A stretch of DNA of 35,144 nt from NCBI GenBank assembly GCA_045648505.1, contig JAZROD010000057.1, forward strand, positions 1 to 35,144, written 5' to 3'. The stretch is from RGIG8700 sp045648505. GTDB taxonomy: Bacteria > Bacillota > Clostridia > RGIG6154. The position numbers were made by a program, and so were the translations under genes. Positions 1 through 7,177 of this stretch are shown in pieces (positions within the stretch are counted from its first letter, which is position 1; every line of letters begins with the position of its first letter). The notes beneath the pieces were generated by a model. It had not been told where the DNA came from. It saw only the letters and a list, made by a program, of their open reading frames with translations, and ran no database searches.

Positions 1-471
1 AACTTAGCAAAATTCTATTTAGGATTTACTGTTGATGAATCATGCGGTAAATGTACACCATGTAGAATTGGTACAAAAAGATTGCTAGAAATGTTAGAAA
101 GAATAACAGATGGAAAAGGTGAAGCTGGAGACATTGAAAAACTAGAAGAATTATGTAGAAATATTCAAAAAGCATCAGTTTGTGGACTTGGTCAAACAGC
201 ACCAAACCCTGTATTAAGTACATTAAAATATTTCAGAAATGAATATGAAGAACATATTAATGAAAAGAAATGTAGCGCAGGAGAATGTAAAGCATTAATG
301 CAATTACATATTGAAGCAGAAATGTGTAAAGGATGTGGATTATGTAAGAGAAATTGTCCAGTAGATGCTATTGTTGGAGACATAAAACAACCACACGTTA
401 TAGATTTAGAAAAATGTATAAAATGTGGTACATGTATTAATAAATGTCCATTCCATGCAATCAAAAATTAG
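1..471 (+). CDS. NuoF-like subunit of electron-bifurcating [FeFe] hydrogenase (3' part only)
   Basis: Reading frame 1 is open from the first base to TAG at 469-471, so only the last 156 residues are present and the start lies outside the window. ESCGKCTPCR (cysteines at visible residues 15, 18 and 21), with SVCGLG at residue 61, is the [4Fe-4S] site of the NuoF/HydB family, which carries FMN and oxidises NADH. A C-terminal two-cluster ferredoxin domain follows (CKGCGLCKRNCP and CIKCGTCINKCP). This domain is typical of the beta subunit of bifurcating hydrogenases and absent from plain complex I NuoF. hydA starts 34 bp downstream, so the two are probably cotranscribed and form one cytoplasmic complex coupling NADH and ferredoxin oxidation to H2 production. 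Leucine is encoded mostly by TTA, as in the first half of hydA. NADP-linked or formate-dehydrogenase-linked variants cannot be excluded. Confidence 0.9.
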   Translation, partial: NLAKFYLGFTVDESCGKCTPCRIGTKRLLEMLERITDGKGEAGDIEKLEELCRNIQKASVCGLGQTAPNPVLSTLKYFRNEYEEHINEKKCSAGECKALMQLHIEAEMCKGCGLCKRNCPVDAIVGDIKQPHVIDLEKCIKCGTCINKCPFHAIKN

Positions 472-505
472 ATTTTAAATGGTATAAATAGAAAGGAGAA
501 TATAA

Positions 506-2239
506 ATGATACATTTAACTATAAATGGTAAAAATGTTGAAGTTGAAGAAGGTTCAACCATATTAGAAGCAGATAGAAAAGTAAAGATAGATATCCCAAC
601 ATTATGCTTTTTAAGAGATGTAAATGAAGTTGGAGATTGTAGAATGTGTGTTGTAGAAGTTGAAGGAAGACGTGGATTTGCTACAGCATGTATTCAAAAA
701 GTAGAAGAAGGAATGGTTGTAAAAACAAGTACACCATCTGTAATTGAAGCAAGAAGAGTTGTGTTAGATTTAATTCTTTCAAATCATGATAGAGAATGTT
801 TAACATGTACAAGAAATGGAAATTGTGAATTACAGAGATTAGCTCAACAATTCTATGTTGATGATATAAGATTTAAAGGTGACAGAAATGTTCATGAAAT
901 AGATGATTTATCACCAGCAATCGTTAGAGATTTTAACAAATGTATTTTATGTAGAAGATGTGTAGCAACTTGTAAAAAAGTTCAAGGAATTGGTGCTATT
1001 GATTCTGCAAACAGAGGATTTGCTTCTGAAGTTTCTACATATGCAAATAAAAGTTTAAATGATGTTAACTGTACATTCTGTGGACAATGTATTCAAGCAT
1101 GTCCAGTAGGAGCTTTAAAAGAAAAAGATTCTACAAAAGAAGTATGGGCAGCATTAAGAGATCCAGAAAAATATGTTGTAGTACAAACAGCACCTGCTGT
1201 TAGAGTTGCACTTGGTGAAGAATTCGGAATGGAAATCGGAACTAATGTAACAGGAAAAATGGTTACAGCATTAAGAACATTAGGATTTGATAAAGTATTT
1301 GATACAAATACTGCAGCAGATCTTACAATTATGGAAGAAGGAACAGAATTTATTGAAAGATTCACAAAGCAGGAAAAACTTCCTCTTATCACATCTTGCA
1401 GCCCAGGTTGGGTTAAATTCTGCGAACACAACTTCCCAGAATTCACAGAAAACTTATCATCTGCAAAATCTCCAATGGAAATGTTTGCAGCGATTATTAA
1501 ATCATACTATGCTGAAAAGAACAATATTGCTAAAGAAAACATCTATTCAGTAGCAATTATGCCATGTACTTCAAAGAAATTTGAAGCACAGAGACCTGAA
1601 ATGTCATCAAGCGGATCACTTGATGTTGATGCATCATTAACAACAAGAGAACTTGCAAGAATGATTAAACAGGCAGGTATCAATTTTGCAGAACTTCCTG
1701 ATTCTGAATTTGACGATCCATTCGGTGGTGCTACAGGTGCTGCTGTTATCTTCGGTGCAACAGGCGGTGTTATGGAAGCTGCAGTAAGAACAGTATATGA
1801 ACTTCTTGAAGGTAAACCACTTGAAAACCTCGAACTCGAAGCAATCCGTGGTGTTGAAGGTATTAAAGAAGCTGCTCTTACAATTCAGGGTAAAGAAGTT
1901 AAAATTGCAGTTGTTCACGGAACAGCAAATGCAAAAGCTCTTCTTGAAAAAATCAAAGCAGGCGAAGCTAAATATGACTTTATCGAAGTTATGGCTTGCC
2001 CGGGTGGTTGCGTAAACGGTGGCGGTCAGCCAATCGTTTCAGCTAAGAAGAGAGCACTTGTTGACATCAGAGCAGAAAGAGCAAAAGCTCTTTATGCTGA
2101 AGACAGAGGCTCAGCTCTTAGAAAATCACACGAAAACCCAGCTATCAAAAAGCTTTATGAAGAATTCCTTGAAAAACCATGTTCACATAAGGCTCACGAA
2201 TTATTGCATACACATTACACAAAAAGATCAAAAATTTAA
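506..2239 (+). CDS. hydA: [FeFe] hydrogenase catalytic subunit
   Basis: The 577-residue protein has the complete multi-cluster layout. An N-terminal [2Fe-2S] domain uses C34, C45, C48 and C62. A His-Cys [4Fe-4S] site uses H94, C98, C101 and C107. Two ferredoxin clusters use C146/149/152/156 and C189/192/195/199. The H-cluster domain has all three signatures: TSCSPGW (C298), MPCTSKK (C353) and MACPGGC (C498, C502). It reduces protons to H2, or the reverse, probably as the alpha subunit of the complex whose NuoF-like partner ends 34 bp upstream. The start at 506 follows GAAAGGAG at a normal distance. Codon choice changes sharply around codon 270: before it leucine is nearly always TTA and glycine mostly GGA, after it leucine is mostly CTT and glycine mostly GGT or GGC. 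The protein itself looks intact across that point. Confidence 0.97.
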   Translation: MIHLTINGKNVEVEEGSTILEADRKVKIDIPTLCFLRDVNEVGDCRMCVVEVEGRRGFATACIQKVEEGMVVKTSTPSVIEARRVVLDLILSNHDRECLTCTRNGNCELQRLAQQFYVDDIRFKGDRNVHEIDDLSPAIVRDFNKCILCRRCVATCKKVQGIGAIDSANRGFASEVSTYANKSLNDVNCTFCGQCIQACPVGALKEKDSTKEVWAALRDPEKYVVVQTAPAVRVALGEEFGMEIGTNVTGKMVTALRTLGFDKVFDTNTAADLTIMEEGTEFIERFTKQEKLPLITSCSPGWVKFCEHNFPEFTENLSSAKSPMEMFAAIIKSYYAEKNNIAKENIYSVAIMPCTSKKFEAQRPEMSSSGSLDVDASLTTRELARMIKQAGINFAELPDSEFDDPFGGATGAAVIFGATGGVMEAAVRTVYELLEGKPLENLELEAIRGVEGIKEAALTIQGKEVKIAVVHGTANAKALLEKIKAGEAKYDFIEVMACPGGCVNGGGQPIVSAKKRALVDIRAERAKALYAEDRGSALRKSHENPAIKKLYEEFLEKPCSHKAHELLHTHYTKRSKI

Positions 2240-2249
2240 TAAAAAGGTA

Positions 2250-2278
2250 TTGCAATATTTGAAATTATGTGTTATAAT
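2250..2278 (+). promoter_or_regulatory. sigma-A-type promoter for rpmE
   Basis: TTGCAA at 2250-2255 and TATAAT at 2273-2278 are separated by 17 bp, just after the hydA stop, so rpmE has its own promoter. No clear terminator separates it from hydA, so read-through is also possible. Confidence 0.75.
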
Positions 2279-2309
2279 AACTTTTGCATGTTAGAAAGAG
2301 GTGAAAAAA

Positions 2310-2513
2310 ATGAGAGAAGGAATACATCCAAATTACGAAGTTGCTACAGTTAAATGTGCTTGTGGCGAAACATTCGAAACTCGCTCAACAAAAGGCGACA
2401 TCAATGTTGAAATTTGTTCAAAATGTCATCCATTTTTCACCGGTAAGCAGAAGTTAGTAGATGCTGGTGGTAAAGTTGATAAATTCAGAAAAAGATTTAA
2501 TCTTGATAAATAA
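2310..2513 (+). CDS. rpmE: 50S ribosomal protein L31
   Basis: The 67-residue protein begins MREGIHPNYE and has the L31 core with zinc ligands C16, C18, C36 and C39, so it is the zinc-binding (C+) type. It binds at the central protuberance of the large ribosomal subunit. A GTG nine bases upstream (2301) is in frame, but it lies inside the ribosome binding site AGAGGTG, so the ATG at 2310 is the likely start. The gene has its own promoter and a strong terminator directly after it, so it looks monocistronic. Confidence 0.96.
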   Translation: MREGIHPNYEVATVKCACGETFETRSTKGDINVEICSKCHPFFTGKQKLVDAGGKVDKFRKRFNLDK

Positions 2514-2522
2514 TTCAACAGC

Positions 2523-2552
2523 AAAAGCTCCCATAATAATGGGAGCTTTTTG
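2523..2552 (+). terminator. intrinsic terminator of rpmE
   Basis: AAAAGCTCCC and GGGAGCTTTT form a stem around a short AT loop, and the T-run follows directly. Confidence 0.88.
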
Positions 2553-2555
2553 TTA

Positions 2556-2661
2556 CCCAAAAACTTCAAAGCGACGAAAAAGTCGCTCTACCGTTAATAA
2601 TCCCGAGTGATTGTTGAACACTCGGGATTATTTACTTTTTCGCGCCCTGAAACTTTTTGGG
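2556..2661. repeat. long imperfect inverted repeat between convergent genes
   Basis: The left arm (from 2556) and right arm (to 2661) match over most of their length: CCCAAAAA at both outer ends, CGAAAAAGT in the middle, and a perfect 14-bp inner stem AATAATCCCGAGTG (2596-2609) with CACTCGGGATTATT (2619-2632). The left arm carries about 10 extra bases, which with its neighbours form a small local hairpin AGCGAC/GTCGCT. The right end abuts the stop codon of the next gene. It may be a two-way transcription barrier or a dispersed palindromic repeat. It has no coding potential that I can see. Confidence 0.7.
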
Positions 2662-5403
2662 TTAATTCCAAAGTTTTTTGAACTGGTAAGTTACCTTATT
2701 ATTGTTAATGTTAAATTCAAGAATGTTTGCACTTGCTAATTTATCTTCAAGGTTAACTCCGTCAGTTGTGTCACATATTTCAAAAATATGCACATTTTCG
2801 TACCTAAACAGTGAGTTTTGCGTTGAGTTTGTGACAACATAAACATTTTTTTCTGTTTCTTTTAAAAGGTCAATAAAGACTTCTCCTTCAAAAGATTCTG
2901 TATCAAGATAACCGTTGATTAATATAAATAGGTTATTTTCTTTGCACTTTTTCAGTGCATCTTCAAGTTTAGTCCATTGACTTGAAGATGAAGAGCGGAT
3001 ACTTCCTTTTTCTGATGAAAGTGTTATAAAGTCTGCATTATTTTTTGTAAAGTGACTAAAGCTGTGTGTGTCTACAGGTGTATACTCGCCATGAGCTTCC
3101 TTGTAATTGAACTTTCCAAGCAAAGCATAAATATCTGAAGAGCTTATTGATTTTAATAAATTCTGATAAGCAACCTTATCAAAAATAGAAGTTGGATTAT
3201 CTGTGACACCTGCTACTTTGAAGGTGATGCCGTTTTCCTCAATTCCGTAGTTTTTATCTTCTATGTTATTAAAATCTTTATTGATGTTAACTGTTGCAGT
3301 CTTCGAAAGATTTATGTTCAGATTGTCAAAATATAAGCTTCCTTTTACCTTGTTTTCGGTCTGTTCCTGAACAACATATATTCTTGTAAGATAAAGAGGG
3401 AAGATGGCATCATCAGGAATAACTGCTTCAACTTTTTGCCAGCCTTTTTTAATACCTTCAAGAGGAGTAAGTCTGTATGCCTTATTACCTTTTCCGTCTG
3501 TAAACTGTATTTTTACAAGAAGTTCATCAAAATCTTCTTCTGAATACATATCAAATGAAAGACTCTTGGTGTTGTCACTCATCTGAATGGAATCAAAGAC
3601 CATATATGCCGCCATTGTATCGTTGTATTCTTCAGTTGTAAAATCGAATGAAAGTTTACCTGAATATTTTCCTGATTTGCTGTATTCGTCACTTAATTCG
3701 TATGAAGCAACTGCGTGTTCATCAGGATATGATGTTGAAGTTGCATTTATTGTTTCAAAATCATCGCTGTATGGCAATATTGATGGTGAGCCTACAACTA
3801 CTTTTATATAGGAATAAACTGAATCCTTCTCAACTTTAATATGAGTTACCCCTGTACTTTTGGCAGTTATGGTTTTATTTGAATATGATGCGATTTCAGG
3901 GTTTAAAGAAGTGATTTTGAAATTTGAAAAGTTGTTGACCTGACAGACATTACCATCAGGGTCCTGAACTGAAATTTTCAACTGTGCAGAACCGTTTTTA
4001 TTTAAATTAAGTGTATCATTTACCTTTATTGCAGATACATTTTCTATAACTGTAATTGTTTCGGTGTCCTTAAAGTTTTTGTATTGAGCAGTCAAGGTTG
4101 CAATACCGCCTTTAGAGGGATAATATGTCTGCTCGCTTAACTTACCTGAAGAAACAGATACGGTTGCCTTTTCGTCATTCCATAATGGGTTAAGATATTT
4201 GTCAAAAATTCTTGCTTCAAAGGTGATTGAATCATCAATAAAAACTGTATTTTGTGATACATTTAATTTTACGGAAGCAGGTTTTGACGGATATGCAGAG
4301 GATGTAATTCCAATTGCATTTATTACTTTTCTGTTTTCTGTTGGTGAGTTAATTGAATGTAAAGCTGAATTAAAGGGTGTTTTTGCAACAAGATTTGTTG
4401 AACCGCCACCGTCTAAATTAAGAGCATTATAGCAACCTATTTCAAGCATTAAGTCTGCAAGCTGTTCAAGGGTTGCACCTTTGCTTAAGGTCTGTCTGCC
4501 ATCTACAGTTACAATATAAATTATTTTTCCTGATTTGTCTGTGCCTATTGCAGTTCTTGGGTTATAACCGCTTACATTATGTGTGATTGGTGCAATCTCG
4601 CCATCTTTTATGAGCATTGTACCGCCACCGAAAGCAGTATCGGTGTTTTCAATATCAGGTGTTGCAGAAATTTCGATTTTCACTTCATCACCTACTTCAA
4701 AATTGTTGGCAAGAAACATACTTGAGCCTTCGGAAACTGTAAGAACATAACCGTTTTCAGGTATTTCAACAGGTGGCATATTTCGTCTGAATTCCTTAAC
4801 AGTATCATCTTCAACCACCATTTCAACAACTTCACCGCCCGGTGCAGGGGACATACCGCCATTAAAATCAGATGTGTAAAGAAGAAGGTCACCATAATAT
4901 GATGTGTGTTTGTTTATATGTCTTATTTCAAGGAATTCGTCATTTGGTGCTACAACCTTTTTGTCAAAGGTCATATATGAGAATAAAAGAGAATTATCTT
5001 CAAGAAAACCTGTTGCCATTTCATCAGGTGTAACAGGGGACTGAAGAATCTTACTATCTGTAATTTCAAGTCCAAGGCTAAAACCCTGATTGCCCTTGTG
5101 AACAGAGAAGAAATCTGCATTGGCTGCAACCACGGTGTTCTTTGTTTCTGCAAGATTTTTAACTGTGTCAAGCACATCAATGCCTTTAGGACTTTTTAAA
5201 AGCTCAAGCTTTAAAAAATCCTTGTTTAAGTCGGCTTTTATAACATCAAACTTAACATTGCGGTCACTATACAGGCGTCTGTAAGTAGTATGGGTAATAC
5301 CGCTGTATATTTCCTCCTGATTTTTATATTCATATACAGGTGCTGCAACTGTGGATGTTGCAACAATTAAAAAGCAAAATAAAAGTGAAAATATTTTTTT
5401 CAT
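2662..5403 (-). CDS. secreted phosphodiester glycosidase (NAGPA-type) with Ig-like and C-terminal extra domains
   Basis: The 913-residue protein starts with a signal peptide (MKKIFSLLFCFLIVATSTVA) and has no other obvious membrane segment. Roughly residues 90-370 form a NAGPA-family domain, recognised by NADFFS near 95, NPRTAIG near 285, LNLDGGGSTNL near 330 and VINAIGI near 362. Related bacterial proteins are thought to act on sugar phosphodiesters in cell-surface polymers. Residues of about 370-545 look like bacterial Ig-like repeats, and about 550-700 like a jelly-roll binding module. About 720-913 resembles a metallophosphatase fold that seems to lack the usual His/Asp ligands. The start at 5403 follows GGAGG. 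It is divergent from murJ, which fits an envelope role. The substrate is unknown, and the C-terminal domain assignments are inference. Confidence 0.8.
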   Translation of the reverse strand: MKKIFSLLFCFLIVATSTVAAPVYEYKNQEEIYSGITHTTYRRLYSDRNVKFDVIKADLNKDFLKLELLKSPKGIDVLDTVKNLAETKNTVVAANADFFSVHKGNQGFSLGLEITDSKILQSPVTPDEMATGFLEDNSLLFSYMTFDKKVVAPNDEFLEIRHINKHTSYYGDLLLYTSDFNGGMSPAPGGEVVEMVVEDDTVKEFRRNMPPVEIPENGYVLTVSEGSSMFLANNFEVGDEVKIEISATPDIENTDTAFGGGTMLIKDGEIAPITHNVSGYNPRTAIGTDKSGKIIYIVTVDGRQTLSKGATLEQLADLMLEIGCYNALNLDGGGSTNLVAKTPFNSALHSINSPTENRKVINAIGITSSAYPSKPASVKLNVSQNTVFIDDSITFEARIFDKYLNPLWNDEKATVSVSSGKLSEQTYYPSKGGIATLTAQYKNFKDTETITVIENVSAIKVNDTLNLNKNGSAQLKISVQDPDGNVCQVNNFSNFKITSLNPEIASYSNKTITAKSTGVTHIKVEKDSVYSYIKVVVGSPSILPYSDDFETINATSTSYPDEHAVASYELSDEYSKSGKYSGKLSFDFTTEEYNDTMAAYMVFDSIQMSDNTKSLSFDMYSEEDFDELLVKIQFTDGKGNKAYRLTPLEGIKKGWQKVEAVIPDDAIFPLYLTRIYVVQEQTENKVKGSLYFDNLNINLSKTATVNINKDFNNIEDKNYGIEENGITFKVAGVTDNPTSIFDKVAYQNLLKSISSSDIYALLGKFNYKEAHGEYTPVDTHSFSHFTKNNADFITLSSEKGSIRSSSSSQWTKLEDALKKCKENNLFILINGYLDTESFEGEVFIDLLKETEKNVYVVTNSTQNSLFRYENVHIFEICDTTDGVNLEDKLASANILEFNINNNKVTYQFKKLWN

Positions 5404-5429
5404 ATCCTACCTCCGTCATAGTTAATAAT

Positions 5430-5458
5430 ATATTATCATAAAGTCTTTGCAGTTTCAA
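5430..5458 (-). promoter_or_regulatory. promoter of the NAGPA-type gene
   Basis: On the minus strand TTGAAA (5453-5458) and TAATAT (5430-5435) are spaced by 17 bp, with the ATG about 27 bp beyond the -10 box. Confidence 0.6.
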
Positions 5459-5497
5459 TGGTAATTGGTGAAAATACTGTGAAAAGGCATTTTGTAA

Positions 5498-5526
5498 TTG
5501 ACTAAAATTTCTATTTAGTGTATAAT
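5498..5526 (+). promoter_or_regulatory. promoter of the murJ operon
   Basis: TTGACT (5498-5503) and a perfect TATAAT (5521-5526) are 17 bp apart. Transcription from here gives murJ a leader of about 145 nt that contains several palindromes. Confidence 0.78.
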
Positions 5527-5575
5527 TAATTAGATAATGTATAATGGAGGTAAAGCCTGAATAAAATCACACATC

Positions 5576-5642
5576 TTGCACTGTTTTACTTCTTTGTGTA
5601 CACAAAGTACACGACAGTCGTAAATCAGCACAATCTGTGCAA
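5576..5642 (+). promoter_or_regulatory. structured murJ leader with nested and alternative palindromes
   Basis: The leader holds a perfect 16-bp palindrome CTTTGTGTACACAAAG (5592-5607), which overlaps an alternative hairpin GTGTAC/GTACAC (5596-5601 with 5607-5612). These are followed by ACGAC/GTCGT (5611-5621) and GCACA/TGTGC (5628-5640). TTGCAC (5576-5581) can also pair with GTGCAA (5637-5642) to enclose the set. I do not recognise a known riboswitch. It could be an RNA switch or an operator cluster, and the function is unknown. Confidence 0.45.
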
Positions 5643-5677
5643 TTTTCTTTCAGTCTTAATTTGTGAAGGGAGTTATT

Positions 5678-7177
5678 ATGGCACTATCATATTTTTTAGT
5701 TGCAGGCGGAATCTTTTTTGCAAAGTTTATCGGTCTTTTCAGAGATGTAATTTTTGCTTCTAAATTCGGCGCATCTGTAGAGTCAGACATATATTTTCAG
5801 ATATTCGGAGTTGTAACACTTATATTTACAGGTATCGGTGTTGCACTTCAGACAATGCTTATAAAAAATCTCAATAAAGAGGGGATAAACAGTAAGTCGG
5901 GACAAGAAGTATATACCCGTAAGTTTATAACAACAGTTTCCCTTGTTCTTTTGGGTGTGATAGCCCTTTTATATTTGTTTGCAGGTCCTTTTACAAGATT
6001 TTTGCTTCCTGAAATCAAAGGCGAAAGCTTTAATCTGGCAGTTAAAATTACTTATCTGATGCTGCCTTCACTATGGGGTGCAGTTGTTGCATATTTATTG
6101 TCAGGTGCACTTCAGAACAGACAGGTGTTTTTCATATCATCAATAATAAGTCTGCCGTATAATGCAGTTGTGCTTGTTGCACTTTTCCTTAATGTTAAAG
6201 ATATCGGTATTATCAGCGTAATAACAACATTTGGATGGATAATGCAGGTTTTAATACAGTTGCCATGGTTTTATAAAAACGGCTACAGAATGTTTACTCC
6301 AAAGAAAAACGAGGAAACCATTACTGTTAAAAGTACAAAAAATGCTGAAATATTATGGATCTTTATTTCAAATATGATGTTTCAGCTTTGCTTCCTTATT
6401 GATAAAACCTTCGTAAGCGGAGAAACAGGAATGATTACATCTATCAACTATGCATCAAACCTGTTTATTCAGATTTCTGGTGTGTTTGTTGTTGCTATGT
6501 CAACAGTTGTATTTCCTTCTATTTCAAAGGATTACGAAAAAGGTGACATAGCTGCAGTTCGTTCACATTTAAGATATATTATAACTGTTATGTGTGCAAT
6601 TTTCTTTGCAATGCTTTTAACAGCCACATGCTTTAGTGAACAGGTAATAAGACTTATATATGAAAGAGGCGAATTTACCGCAGAAGCCACAAAAACAACT
6701 GCATTGGTTTTTGCTATATATTGTTTTGGTGTGTTCGGATATGTGGCACAGGAACAGTTCAATAAAATTCTTTATCTTGGTTCAAAATATAAATATACTG
6801 TAGTTGGCACAGTTTTGGTTGTTCTTCTGAAATTATTTGTGGATTCGGTTGCAGAAAATATAGTGATTATTACTGCAAGCACATCACTGCTTCTTGGATT
6901 ATATGCAGTTTATGTAGCATTTTCAATTAAAAAGGTTGTTGGAAATTATCTTAATAAAGAAGTTCTTTTTAATGTTATGAAGATACTTGGAGCAGGAATT
7001 TGTGCATTGTTGGTTTTTGCGGTGTTTAAGATGTTTGCACCTTCACTTTTAGTGCATAAAATTATGTTCTTTATACCGCTTATGTGTTGCGGTGCGGTTT
7101 ATGTTTTGGTTTTATTCTTTACAGGAATTGTAAAGGTGATTATACGAAAGGAAAAAAAAGAATATGAAAAAGCTTAA
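5678..7177 (+). CDS. murJ: MurJ/MviN-family lipid II flippase
   Basis: About 499 residues with some 13-14 hydrophobic segments along the whole length. The N-terminal stretch (LVAGGIFFAKFIGLFRDVIFASKFG) and the conserved ERGEF segment followed by an amphipathic region are typical of MurJ in the MOP flippase superfamily. It moves undecaprenyl-linked peptidoglycan precursor, or a related lipid-linked glycan, across the membrane. An in-frame GTG exists at 5663, but GAAGGGAG lies just before the ATG at 5678, which is therefore preferred. The last 14 bases overlap the next gene, so translation is probably coupled. Since other genomes carry several MurJ/Wzx-like paralogues, this one could serve a secondary cell-wall polymer. 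Confidence 0.85.
   Translation: MALSYFLVAGGIFFAKFIGLFRDVIFASKFGASVESDIYFQIFGVVTLIFTGIGVALQTMLIKNLNKEGINSKSGQEVYTRKFITTVSLVLLGVIALLYLFAGPFTRFLLPEIKGESFNLAVKITYLMLPSLWGAVVAYLLSGALQNRQVFFISSIISLPYNAVVLVALFLNVKDIGIISVITTFGWIMQVLIQLPWFYKNGYRMFTPKKNEETITVKSTKNAEILWIFISNMMFQLCFLIDKTFVSGETGMITSINYASNLFIQISGVFVVAMSTVVFPSISKDYEKGDIAAVRSHLRYIITVMCAIFFAMLLTATCFSEQVIRLIYERGEFTAEATKTTALVFAIYCFGVFGYVAQEQFNKILYLGSKYKYTVVGTVLVVLLKLFVDSVAENIVIITASTSLLLGLYAVYVAFSIKKVVGNYLNKEVLFNVMKILGAGICALLVFAVFKMFAPSLLVHKIMFFIPLMCCGAVYVLVLFFTGIVKVIIRKEKKEYEKA

Noticed and set aside
1093..1446. Antisense reading frames inside hydA, and similar long ones inside groEL, fbp, fhs and other genes
   Set aside because: They are shadows produced by codon bias on the opposite strand. 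They have no start signals and no family motifs.
5537..5560. Seven-codon leader peptide frame in the murJ leader
   Set aside because: No ribosome binding site lies before it, and it does not line up with the hairpins in a way that suggests attenuation.
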